Positions 1 through 5,847 are shown, counted from the first letter of the stretch. The stretch: DNA of 7,350 nucleotides from Acidimicrobiaceae bacterium (GCA_003514205.1 DORQ01000296.1:1-7350), one strand, 5' to 3'. Translations and numbers: made by a program. Notes: a model not told the origin generated them from the letters alone.

Positions 1-1
1 C

Positions 2-214
2 AGACTGCGCCAAGGTTTCGAGCGAGCACGGCTAGCTGCCAATGAGCGGAACGCAGATGCTGCGGGGGCCGGCTCGGAAGCGGTGAACGCGAGCGGCACG
101 GGCAGCGGACAGGAGCCGAGTAACGGCAGCGCGAATCTGGGCTCAGCAAATTCAGAACCTTTCGCGACGAATGAAGTTCTTAACTCGTCCTCCTCCCAAG
201 GAGCAGTGTCGTGA
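2..214 (+). CDS. 3' end of an unidentified protein with a low-complexity tail (partial)
   Basis: The frame is open from the window edge to TGA at 212-214, giving 70 residues of a C-terminus; the start lies outside the window. The first part is charged and probably helical (begins RLRQGFERARLAANERNA). The remainder is a Gly/Ser/Asn/Ala-rich stretch with a Ser run near the end, typical of a disordered tail. The stop overlaps the GTG start of the next gene (GTGA, 211-214), which implies translational coupling and a shared transcript with the small protein and the MscS-like membrane protein downstream. The family cannot be recognised from this tail and no function is assigned. The overlap with a gene that has a good ribosome binding site is the main argument that it is real. 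Confidence 0.6.
   Translation, partial: RLRQGFERARLAANERNADAAGAGSEAVNASGTGSGQEPSNGSANLGSANSEPFATNEVLNSSSSQGAVS
198..203 (+). promoter_or_regulatory. Ribosome binding site for the 82-aa protein
   Basis: AAGGAG lies 7 nt before GTG 211, inside the last codons of the preceding frame. It decides the GTG start and supports coupled translation. Confidence 0.7.
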
Positions 215-459
215 ACGAGGTCGAAAGAACCATTGAGGCAGAGTCAGAAGAGTTTCTCGGTTTGCGAGCCGAGCTCTTTGCTGCGCTTGAGCCCGACACC
301 GGGTTCCTGGATCGGGTCGAATCGAGAATTCGTGCACGCACGCTGAAACGGGATTCAGTCTCGCTCTTTACCGACTTGTTCAGCATCGGCTTGCAGACTG
401 CGAAGGTAGTCCTCGTGGATGAGCGTGAAGCTGCTGATGAGCGGGAGATTGAGCAATGA
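211..459 (+). CDS. Small conserved-looking protein of unknown function (82 aa)
   Basis: Starts at GTG 211 with a strong Shine-Dalgarno AAGGAG at 198-203, 7 nt upstream. The start overlaps the previous stop (GTGA) and the stop TGA at 457-459 overlaps the next ATG (ATGA). The protein is acidic at both ends. Residues about 1-48 look like a soluble helical region rich in Glu and Arg (FLGLRAELFAALEPDTGFLD, then a basic RIRARTLKR segment). Residues about 50-69 form an amphipathic, fairly hydrophobic helix that is too polar to be a confident membrane span. I do not recognise the family. Its position between an unidentified gene and an MscS-like membrane protein, with overlaps on both sides, suggests a partner or accessory of that membrane protein, but this is inference only. 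Confidence 0.72.
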   Translation: MNEVERTIEAESEEFLGLRAELFAALEPDTGFLDRVESRIRARTLKRDSVSLFTDLFSIGLQTAKVVLVDEREAADEREIEQ

Positions 460-1181
460 AGTTCCTCATAGCGTTGGCGATCATCGTGGGCGGGGTGGTT
501 CTAGCAAGTGCGTTCGCAGCCCTGTTGCGAAGGCGGTTGTCAAAGGCAGGTGGAGATTCCCCTCTGGCCCAGGCTGCAGGTCCACTCTCATCGCTTGTGT
601 TCTGGCTCCTCGTTGCAGTAGCGATCATTGCAGCGGTGTCGGTGAGTTCACCCGACATGCTGCGACCGATTCCCGCAGACCTCATCCGCTACTTGCCCCA
701 GGTGATGGTGGCCGGGCTTTTCTTGATTGCGGGCCGAGTCCTCGGGGTGATGCTCGCCACAGCAGTGATTCAGGCGGCCCGACGAGCGACGGGTGAAGAA
801 CCGGCCTCGCTGGGGAAAATCATCTCAGCTGTCATCACAGCGCTCTCGGTAATCTTGGCACTGGCGCAACTCGGTATCGATACAGCGATCCTGCAACTGT
901 TGATTGCAGGGGTCGTCTTCGCTTTGGCGCTCTCCAGCGCGCTGTTGGTTGGCCTTGGCGGTCAACAAGTTGCTCGTGAGCTGGCAGCCGGCCGGGCCAC
1001 TCGCGGCGCGTTGAAAGTAGGTCACACCGTTGAAGTTGGCGAGAACTACGGCACCATCGAGCGCCTTCACCCAACGCAGGTGGAGATACGGCGGTTGGAT
1101 GGCCGAAGCGTCCTCATCAACTACACGGAATTCATGAATACGCCGATAGTTGTGGAGAACCTCGGTTCCACCGAGGGCTAG
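456..1181 (+). CDS. MscS-like mechanosensitive channel family membrane protein, short form
   Basis: A 241-residue integral membrane protein. Hydrophobic segments lie at about residues 3-24, 43-64, 80-105, 122-140 and 145-169, so five helices are predicted. The last is followed by a glycine-rich turn (GLGGQQVARELAAGR, 166-180) that resembles the pore-lining helix-to-beta transition of the MscS family. Residues about 186-235 form a beta-type domain (GHTVEVGENYGTIERL, then RRLDGRSVLINYTEF), like the MscS middle domain. The protein ends a few residues later, so it lacks the alpha/beta cytoplasmic cage domain of classical MscS (E. coli MscS is about 286 residues). The ATG start overlaps the upstream stop (ATGA), showing coupling to the 82-aa gene. 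The likely role is a small-conductance or osmotic-stress channel or a related membrane protein. Channel activity is inferred from family resemblance, not shown. Confidence 0.8.
   Translation: MKFLIALAIIVGGVVLASAFAALLRRRLSKAGGDSPLAQAAGPLSSLVFWLLVAVAIIAAVSVSSPDMLRPIPADLIRYLPQVMVAGLFLIAGRVLGVMLATAVIQAARRATGEEPASLGKIISAVITALSVILALAQLGIDTAILQLLIAGVVFALALSSALLVGLGGQQVARELAAGRATRGALKVGHTVEVGENYGTIERLHPTQVEIRRLDGRSVLINYTEFMNTPIVVENLGSTEG
1160..1176 (+). terminator. Hairpin over the 3' end of the MscS-like gene, possible terminator
   Basis: CCTCGGT (1160-1166) and ACCGAGG (1170-1176) pair perfectly over 7 bp with a 3-nt loop, ending 2 nt before the TAG stop at 1179-1181. A second small palindrome, GGGCTAGCCC (1175-1184), spans the stop. 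There is no U-tract, so intrinsic termination is uncertain. It could instead protect the 3' end of the transcript. Confidence 0.3.
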
Positions 1182-1195
1182 CCCCGTCGAGGCCT

Positions 1196-1229
1196 ATTCG
1201 GCTGCGTGCGAGGTTCATTCGGCTGTGTG
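1196..1229. repeat. 13-nt direct repeat pair, 21-nt period
   Basis: ATTCGGCTGCGTG (1196-1208) recurs as ATTCGGCTGTGTG (1217-1229) with one mismatch. The starts are 21 nt apart, about two helical turns. This may be a local duplication or a protein-binding pair. Confidence 0.4.
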
Positions 1230-1256
1230 GCCGCGCTGTTCGTCGGCAGACGCGGA

Positions 1257-1308
1257 GTAGGGAGCTCACCGCAGGTCCCGCCGAACCGTATTGCGATGAA
1301 CTCCCTAC
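1257..1308. repeat. 52-bp imperfect inverted repeat
   Basis: GTAGGGAG (1257-1264) pairs with CTCCCTAC (1301-1308). On the same axis, TC (1266-1267) pairs with GA (1298-1299) and CGCA (1270-1273) pairs with TGCG (1292-1295). This gives 14 symmetric base pairs around an 18-nt loop (1274-1291). It could be an RNA stem (a bidirectional terminator between converging genes, or part of a small RNA) or a protein-binding palindrome. No T-run follows on either strand. Confidence 0.5.
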
Positions 1309-1560
1309 ACCGAGCCCCAAGTGCCGACCCGCCAAAGTGGCACCTGAGGTATTCCCGTTACCTAGATTGCGCCGGTGCCTTGCAACACCGTTGCCTGACT
1401 AGGACGGCACGAGTGAACCATTTCGTCGCGCTTTTGCACGAAAAATCCAAATAATTCGAAATTGAATGATGGTGATCGATCCGCGGGACCGCCGGACGAC
1501 GGAGTTTGCGTCTGTCGAGCAGGGTGGTTCGCGTGTCCTCAGCGTGGCGGGCGAGGCGGG

Positions 1561-2034
1561 CTATCGCTCGATTCGGACGACTTTTACCTGCAGCGGACCG
1601 GAGGGCGCGTGGAATGTGACGAGGTCGTCTGCTGCAGCACCAAGAAGCGCTGATCCCAGTGGAGAGGTGGGGGAGACCACCTCTGCGCCGTCGTGGCGTT
1701 CCTCGATGGACCCAATGAGGTATCGCTCTTCCTCGTCATCACCTTCATAGATGATGGTCACAATGCACCCCTGAACTACTGAGTGGAGGGGACCGTCATG
1801 GCTGATGATGGTCGCCTGCTCGATCAGCGCGCCAAGGTGACCAATGCGAGCTTCGGTCTTTCCCTGCTCCTCTTTGGCGGCGTGATAGTCGCCGTTTTCA
1901 GAGAGGTCGCCCATTTCCCGGGCCACCTCAATCTTGCGCGCTATCTCGATTCGCCACACGGTGGTGAGGTGATCGTGTTCGGCTTTGAGGCGGTCATATG
2001 CCGCCTGAGAGAGTTGATGGTCGGAGCCAGCCAT
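1561..2034 (-). CDS. greA: Transcription elongation factor GreA
   Basis: GreA enters the secondary channel of RNA polymerase and stimulates cleavage of the 3' end of backtracked RNA, rescuing stalled complexes. The chosen ATG at 2034-2032 gives 157 residues, normal for the family. A TTG at 2058 would add eight residues but lies upstream of the likely promoter. The N-terminal coiled coil (about residues 7-78) carries the signature IARKIEVAREMGDLSENGDY (31-50), including the tip acidic residues D43 and E46 that help hold the catalytic Mg2+. The C-terminal FKBP-like domain (about 82-157) includes SPTSPLGSALLG (121-132). The usual GKKVGD stretch after it is replaced by GAAADD, a modest deviation. 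The gene is transcribed alone, divergently from leuB. No SD precedes the start, consistent with a leaderless message. It ends with TAG at 1563-1561. Confidence 0.93.
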   Translation of the reverse strand: MAGSDHQLSQAAYDRLKAEHDHLTTVWRIEIARKIEVAREMGDLSENGDYHAAKEEQGKTEARIGHLGALIEQATIISHDGPLHSVVQGCIVTIIYEGDDEEERYLIGSIEERHDGAEVVSPTSPLGSALLGAAADDLVTFHAPSGPLQVKVVRIER

Positions 2035-2041
2035 GGCGGAC

Positions 2042-2047
2042 AGTGTA
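2042..2047 (-). promoter_or_regulatory. Probable greA promoter -10 element, leaderless start
   Basis: On the minus strand TACACT (TAnnnT) lies 7 nt upstream of the greA ATG, which would place the transcription start at or next to the A of ATG. No good -35 is seen at 16-18 nt. The lack of any Shine-Dalgarno before the ATG fits leaderless translation. Confidence 0.45.
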
Positions 2048-2119
2048 CTGGCAACCAAACTGAGAGGTGGTCGAGCACGCAGCGTCGGGGTCGCTCAGCG
2101 GCGCCCAGCGGACAACGGG

Positions 2120-2128
2120 TGGTAGAGT
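2120..2128 (+). promoter_or_regulatory. Candidate promoter (extended -10) for the leuB leader
   Basis: TGG followed by TAGAGT (2123-2128) fits an extended -10 of the type TGnTAnnnT. It predicts a start near 2135, about 2 nt before the mini-ORF ATG at 2137. No recognisable -35 is present at the normal distance. It is the best plus-strand promoter seen between divergent greA and leuB. Confidence 0.4.
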
Positions 2129-2136
2129 CTGTGCCG

Positions 2137-2178
2137 ATGCTCTGCGTGTTACCGCCGTTTATTCCAGCCATTCAGTAG
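2137..2178 (+). CDS. Putative leader peptide [13 protein letters not shown] upstream of leuB
   Basis: A 13-codon ORF, ATG 2137 to TAG 2176-2178, encodes [13 protein letters not shown]. Five of its 13 residues are branched-chain (L2, V4, L5, I9, I12), matching the end products of the genes downstream. L5 is encoded by TTA, and I found no in-frame TTA in leuB, ilvE or cimA. Both isoleucines use ATT. The ATG sits about 2 nt from the predicted transcription start, so translation could be leaderless. A hairpin begins at its stop codon and a terminator-like hairpin follows 31 nt later. This is the layout of ribosome-mediated attenuation known for amino-acid operons, including ilv and leu genes of other actinomycetes. 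A peptide this short could arise by chance, so the call rests on composition plus context. Confidence 0.5.
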   Translation: MLCVLPPFIPAIQ

Positions 2179-2203
2179 CGCACACCCCTTCCCGGGAGTG
2201 CGC
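2178..2203 (+). promoter_or_regulatory. Leader hairpin starting at the mini-ORF stop codon
   Basis: GCGCAC (2178-2183) pairs with GTGCGC (2198-2203). Inside it CCC (2185-2187) pairs with GGG (2194-2196) across a single A/A mismatch, with a 6-nt loop. The stem begins at the last base of the leader TAG, so a ribosome at the Ile12 or stop codon would disrupt it. In the attenuator model it is the first (pause or protector) hairpin. Confidence 0.45.
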
Positions 2204-2209
2204 CAAACG

Positions 2210-2233
2210 CCGTCCACTGTTGTGGGCGGTTTT
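2210..2233 (+). terminator. Intrinsic-terminator-like hairpin in the leuB leader (attenuator)
   Basis: CCGTCCAC (2210-2217) pairs with GTGGGCGG (2222-2229), giving 8 bp with one G-U pair and a 4-nt loop, followed at once by TTTT (2230-2233). No plus-strand protein-coding gene ends nearby: the preceding gene, greA, is divergent. A terminator reading on the plus strand here can therefore only act on RNA started in this intergenic region, which argues for attenuation of leuB-ilvE-cimA. The T-tract is short, so efficiency is uncertain. Confidence 0.55.
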
Positions 2234-2293
2234 GCATGTGCGAGCTGGGATGGGCGTCACCCGTTGAAAACCCCTGTCAGGAAATTAGGAAAC

Positions 2294-3286
2294 ATGACTA
2301 CCCATTCAATCGCCGTGGTCGGTGGAGACGGAATTGGCCCTGAGGTCACTGCAGTTGCCTTGGATGTCATCGCCAAGACCGGCGTGAGCTTTACGACTAC
2401 CGAGTACGACCTTGGAGCGGCTCGGTATCTTCGTGATGGTGTTGTGTTGCCAGACGAGGTGCTTGAAGAGTGGCGTGGACACGACGCGATTCTGCTCGGA
2501 GCAGTTGGCGATCCCGCCCCCGGCGTGGCGGCACCTGCAGGGCTGGTGGAGCGAGGCATCCTCCTCAAGATGCGGTTCGAGCTCGATATGTACATCAACC
2601 TTCGACCCTTCCGTTTGCCTCCCAAGATCAATTGTGAGGTCATCCGGGAAAACACCGAGGGCGCCTACGCCGGCGAAGGAGGTTTCCTGCGCAAGGGCAC
2701 TGCGCACGAGGTCGCAACGCAGGGCTCGGTCAACACACGATTTGGCGTTGAGCGGTGTATCCGATTCGGCTTCGAGCGCGCCCGGGTGAGTGAACGAAAG
2801 CTCCTCCACCTGGTCCACAAGAAGAACGTGTTGACCTTCGCTGGCGACCTCTGGCAGCGGACCTTCGATGAAGTCGCTGCAGAGTATCCCGACGTCACCA
2901 CTGCCTATGATCACGTTGACGCAGCGTGCATCCACTTCGTCGAGCGACCTGAGCGCTATGAGGTCGTCGTCACCGACAACCTCTTCGGCGACATTCTCAC
3001 CGATCTCGGTGGTGCAGTGGCAGGTGGCGTTGGTTTTGCGGCCTCGGCAAACCTGAACCCTGCTCGAACCGGGCCGTCAATGTTCGAACCGGTGCACGGC
3101 ACGGCGCCAGATATCGCTGGCCAGAACAAGGCGAACCCCACAGCCGCGGTGCTGAGCGCCGCAATGATGCTGGAGTTCTTGGGCGAGACTGATGCTGCGG
3201 CCGCGATTCAGGCAGCGTGTGAGCATCCGGAGCAGTTCACAGGAAGCACTACCGAAATTGGCGCCGCGATCGCGGCAAAGTTGTAA
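2294..3286 (+). CDS. leuB: 3-isopropylmalate dehydrogenase LeuB
   Basis: NAD-dependent oxidative decarboxylation of 3-isopropylmalate in leucine synthesis; in the citramalate route the same enzyme converts 3-methylmalate to 2-oxobutyrate for isoleucine. ATG 2294 gives 330 residues beginning [17 protein letters not shown]. Upstream in-frame starts would read through the terminator hairpin into an unrelated N-terminus. Weak AGGA sequences lie at 2279-2282 and 2287-2290. Visible family features are the GDGIGPE N-terminus, substrate-binding R94 and R104 ([15 protein letters not shown]), R118 and Y125 ([12 protein letters not shown]), catalytic K176, metal-binding D209, D233 and D237 ([12 protein letters not shown]), and the NAD-type loop [13 protein letters not shown] with D273. 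It resembles the mycobacterial form but is about ten residues shorter between RPFR and the VIRENTEG motif. The TAA stop overlaps the ilvE ribosome binding site. Confidence 0.95.
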   Translation: MTTHSIAVVGGDGIGPEVTAVALDVIAKTGVSFTTTEYDLGAARYLRDGVVLPDEVLEEWRGHDAILLGAVGDPAPGVAAPAGLVERGILLKMRFELDMYINLRPFRLPPKINCEVIRENTEGAYAGEGGFLRKGTAHEVATQGSVNTRFGVERCIRFGFERARVSERKLLHLVHKKNVLTFAGDLWQRTFDEVAAEYPDVTTAYDHVDAACIHFVERPERYEVVVTDNLFGDILTDLGGAVAGGVGFAASANLNPARTGPSMFEPVHGTAPDIAGQNKANPTAAVLSAAMMLEFLGETDAAAAIQAACEHPEQFTGSTTEIGAAIAAKL

Positions 3287-3290
3287 GGAG
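3285..3290 (+). promoter_or_regulatory. Ribosome binding site of ilvE, overlapping the leuB stop
   Basis: AAGGAG shares its first two bases with the TAA stop of leuB (3284-3286) and lies 6 nt before ATG 3297. It fixes the ilvE start against a longer open frame from 3192 that lies inside leuB. Confidence 0.8.
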
Positions 3291-3296
3291 CCACGC

Positions 3297-4214
3297 ATGC
3301 CTATCACCCCAACTCCGAAAATCTGGATGAACGGCGAACTGGTCGACTGGGACCAGGCCAATGTTCACATTCTCACGCACACCCTTCACTACGGCATGGG
3401 CGTGTTCGAAGGTATTCGAGCGTATGAGACGGCGAATGGCCCCGGAATCTTTCGGTTGACCGAACACATCGAGCGCCTCTTCCGCTCCGCAGCAATCCTG
3501 ATGATGGACATTCCGTACACCGTGGAGGAACTCATCCAGGCCACGAAGGAAACGGTTGCCTCCACAGGGTTGCCCGGCTGTTACATCCGACCAATCGCGT
3601 ACTATGGCTACGGCGAGATGGGGCTCAACACCCTGCCATGCTCAGTGGATGTGGCTATTGCCTGTTGGCCGTGGGGTGCCTACTTGGGTGAAGACGCTGT
3701 GACGAAGGGCGTCCGAATGAAGATCAGCTCCTGGACCCGACACGACCACAACACCATGCCACCTGCGTCGAAAACCACCGGCAACTATGTGAATAGCTCG
3801 CTCGCGAAGGTGGAGGCGCTGAAGGCTGGCTACGACGAAGCAATCATGTTGAACAAGGCCGGACTGGTGGCCGAATGCACCGGCGAGAACATCTTCGTGG
3901 TGCGTGGTGACAGGATCATCACCCCGCCACTCAGCGCTGGTGCGCTTGAGGGCATTACGCAAGACACAGTGATCGCCATTGCGAAGTCGATGGGCCACGA
4001 GATCATCACGGGCGAGCTCACTCGATCCGACCTCTACATTGCGGACGAGATGTTTGTATGTGGCACAGCTGCAGAAGTGTCGACGGTGAACTCGGTCGAC
4101 GATCGTCCAATTCCTTGCCCCGGCCCGATCAGCCAGGCCATTGCAGCAGAGTATGCGCGTGTCGTCCGTGGCGAGGTTGCCGAGTTCTCCGATTGGGTTG
4201 AGCTCGCCAAATGA
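3297..4214 (+). CDS. ilvE: Branched-chain amino acid aminotransferase IlvE (PLP, fold type IV)
   Basis: Catalyses the reversible final transamination from glutamate to the 2-oxo acids of leucine, isoleucine and valine. ATG 3297 gives 305 residues, the usual length of the E. coli-type enzyme. Family landmarks are IWMNGELVDWDQA (9-21), the substrate loop HYGMGVFEGIRAY (31-43), R60 in the phosphate-binding region, ASKTTGNYVNSSLAK with the PLP Schiff-base lysine K159, AECTGENIFVV with E193 near the pyridine nitrogen, and the phosphate-binding ALEGITQDTV (216-225). D-amino-acid aminotransferase and aminodeoxychorismate lyase share the fold. The overall match to IlvE and the leuB/cimA neighbours make branched-chain activity by far the best call. 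The stop TGA overlaps the ATG of cimA (ATGA, 4211-4214), so the two are translationally coupled. Confidence 0.94.
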   Translation: MPITPTPKIWMNGELVDWDQANVHILTHTLHYGMGVFEGIRAYETANGPGIFRLTEHIERLFRSAAILMMDIPYTVEELIQATKETVASTGLPGCYIRPIAYYGYGEMGLNTLPCSVDVAIACWPWGAYLGEDAVTKGVRMKISSWTRHDHNTMPPASKTTGNYVNSSLAKVEALKAGYDEAIMLNKAGLVAECTGENIFVVRGDRIITPPLSAGALEGITQDTVIAIAKSMGHEIITGELTRSDLYIADEMFVCGTAAEVSTVNSVDDRPIPCPGPISQAIAAEYARVVRGEVAEFSDWVELAK

Positions 4215-5845
4215 TCGATCTGCCCGACGTGGGTGGCTCGGCCGCGATCCCGACCAGTGTCGAGATATTTGATACGACGCTGCGCGACGGGGCGCAGTTT
4301 GAAGGCATCTCCCTGACGGTGGAGGACAAGCTCCGGGTCGCCGAGCAGCTCGACTGGCTTGGTGTTGCGTGGATCGAAGGGGGATTCCCCCAGGCAAACC
4401 CCAAAGATGCTGAGTTCTTTCTTCGCGCTCCGAAGGAACTGTCGCTCTCAACAGCGCAGTTGGTTGCGTTTGGCTCCACGAGGCGACCGGCTGGCAAGGT
4501 CGACGTCGACCCGACGCTCGCCGCGTTGTTGGCAGCGGAAACCTCAACGGTGTGCATCGTTGGCAAATCCTCGGAATTTCATGTGACGGAGGCGTTGGGC
4601 ACGACCTTGGAGGAAGGCATTGCAATGGCGGGTGAATCGGTTCGATTCCTTGCCAATGCCGGGCGACGAGTGTTTTTCGATGCTGAGCACTTCTTCGATG
4701 GTTACAAAGCGAACCCAGAGTTCTCCCTTCGAGTGCTCGAAGCAGCTGCGCAGAGTGGGGCGAGCTGTTTGGTTCTCTGCGACACCAATGGCGGTTCACT
4801 CCCTCATGAGGTTCAGCGAATCACGAGTGAGGTGACCTCCTATTTCGAAGAGGTGGTTATTGGGATTCACACACAGAACGACACGGGTTGCGCAGTGGGC
4901 AACGCGATCGCCGCTGTTGTCGGGGGTGCCCGTCACGTTCAGGGAACCATCAACGGATACGGAGAGCGGACCGGTAACGCCGATCTCATCACCTGCATTC
5001 CCAACCTCAGCCTCAAGATGGGAATCGAGACAATTCCCAGGGACCGAATGAACCGCCTGACCGCGGTGAGTCGGACCGTTGCCGAACTAGTGAATCTGCC
5101 ACCGAGCAATTCTGCGCCCTACGTCGGCAAGTCGGCTTTCGCCCACAAAGGCGGGCTTCATACCTCAGCGCTTGGCAAAGCTGGTGGCGCGACTTACGAG
5201 CATGTTGAACCGTCTGTGGTGGGCAATGAGACTCGGGTGCTGGTGTCAGATCTTGGCGGACGCGCCGGAATGGCCATGAAGGCTGAGAGCTTCGGAATTG
5301 TCCTCGATGGCCCTGCGGCTGGGCGACTGTCGGAAGACCTCAAGGTTCTCGAGGCGGAGGGCTGGTCATTTGAGGCGGCTGACGCCTCGTTGAGTCTGCT
5401 GATGCGACGGGCGACGGGGTGGGCGCAGGACTTCTTTCGTGTCGAGGCGTATCGCTGTTCCAGCTATCACCGTGCAGCGACAGCGGGGGCCGGGATCATC
5501 CTTGAGGACACGGAGTTGTGGAGCGAGGCAACGGTCAAGGTGTGGGTGGGGGAGCAGCGTGTCGCCGCTGTCGGCGAGGGCAATGGTCCGGTGAATGCAC
5601 TGGATGAGGCATTGCGCGCAGCGTTGACACCGTTGTATCCCGCGTTTGCTCGGATCCACTTGACCGATTTCAAGGTGCGCGTGCTCGATGGAGCAGGCGC
5701 GACAGGCGCTGTGGTTCGCGTGCTGATCGACTCCTCCAATGGGGAGCGAAGCTGGACCACCATTGGGGTGTCGCCCAATGTGATCGAGGCGTCATGGATC
5801 GCGTTGTGTGACGCCTTTGTGTATGGCTTGCTTCTCGAGGACTAG
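4211..5845 (+). CDS. cimA: (R)-citramalate synthase (CimA / 2-isopropylmalate synthase family)
   Basis: Condenses pyruvate with acetyl-CoA to citramalate, the first step of a threonine-independent route to isoleucine. It has 544 residues, the length of the long bacterial citramalate synthase subgroup. The TIM-barrel domain (about 15-285) has DTTLRDGAQFEG (21-32, R25 and D26), FDAEHFFDGYK with E159, LCDTNGGSLP (189-198) and QGTINGYGERTGNADL (244-259). A linker region carries FAHKGGLHTSAL (310-321). The C-terminal regulatory domain (about 400-544, LeuA-dimer type) ends EASWIALCDAFVYGLL and normally binds the feedback inhibitor. The expected metal-binding HxHND reads HTQND (220-224), with Q222 where the second histidine should be. 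2-isopropylmalate synthase or homocitrate synthase are alternatives; subgroup likeness and the leuB/ilvE neighbours favour CimA. It starts inside the ilvE stop (ATGA). Confidence 0.9.
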   Translation: MIDLPDVGGSAAIPTSVEIFDTTLRDGAQFEGISLTVEDKLRVAEQLDWLGVAWIEGGFPQANPKDAEFFLRAPKELSLSTAQLVAFGSTRRPAGKVDVDPTLAALLAAETSTVCIVGKSSEFHVTEALGTTLEEGIAMAGESVRFLANAGRRVFFDAEHFFDGYKANPEFSLRVLEAAAQSGASCLVLCDTNGGSLPHEVQRITSEVTSYFEEVVIGIHTQNDTGCAVGNAIAAVVGGARHVQGTINGYGERTGNADLITCIPNLSLKMGIETIPRDRMNRLTAVSRTVAELVNLPPSNSAPYVGKSAFAHKGGLHTSALGKAGGATYEHVEPSVVGNETRVLVSDLGGRAGMAMKAESFGIVLDGPAAGRLSEDLKVLEAEGWSFEAADASLSLLMRRATGWAQDFFRVEAYRCSSYHRAATAGAGIILEDTELWSEATVKVWVGEQRVAAVGEGNGPVNALDEALRAALTPLYPAFARIHLTDFKVRVLDGAGATGAVVRVLIDSSNGERSWTTIGVSPNVIEASWIALCDAFVYGLLLED

Positions 5846-5847
5846 GT

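Larger units (their letters stand above)
1182..1560. other. Non-coding gap of 379 bp with inverted and direct repeats
   Basis: No convincing gene is present. Short open frames here lack family resemblance and ribosome binding sites, and those running past 1560 are antisense to greA. The gap separates the end of the MscS-like gene from the end of greA, so the two transcription units converge on it. It contains a 13-nt imperfect direct repeat (1196-1208 and 1217-1229), a 52-bp imperfect inverted repeat (1257-1308), and small hairpins AGGTA/TACCT (about 1347-1363), CGGTG/CACCG (about 1373-1390) and TTTCGT/ACGAAA (1421-1443). An AT-rich patch lies at about 1438-1468. No clear U-tract terminator for either neighbour was found. 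Confidence 0.55.

Noticed and set aside
1421..1443. TTTCGT/ACGAAA hairpin as a greA terminator
   Set aside because: On the minus strand the T-run precedes rather than follows the stem, so it does not have intrinsic-terminator form.
1206..1454. 82-codon open frame in the gap after the MscS-like gene
   Set aside because: No ribosome binding site, Arg/Cys/His-rich composition unlike the neighbours, and it spans the inverted repeat.
1783..2178. 131-codon open frame on the plus strand
   Set aside because: Antisense to greA for most of its length, with no family resemblance. It shares only the final stop codon with the leader mini-ORF (same frame), and the mini-ORF is better explained by its own promoter and ATG.
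2198..2293. 32-codon N-terminal extension of LeuB
   Set aside because: It would start inside the leader hairpin and pass through the terminator. LeuB homologues begin directly at the [21 protein letters not shown] segment.
3192..3296. 35-codon N-terminal extension of IlvE
   Set aside because: It lies inside leuB in another frame. A perfect SD precedes ATG 3297, and IlvE homologues start at that point.
3642..4799. 385-codon open frame on the minus strand
   Set aside because: It lies antisense across ilvE and cimA, both clearly identified by catalytic motifs. Its product is Arg/Pro/His-rich with no recognisable domain, as expected from a shadow frame in GC-rich DNA.
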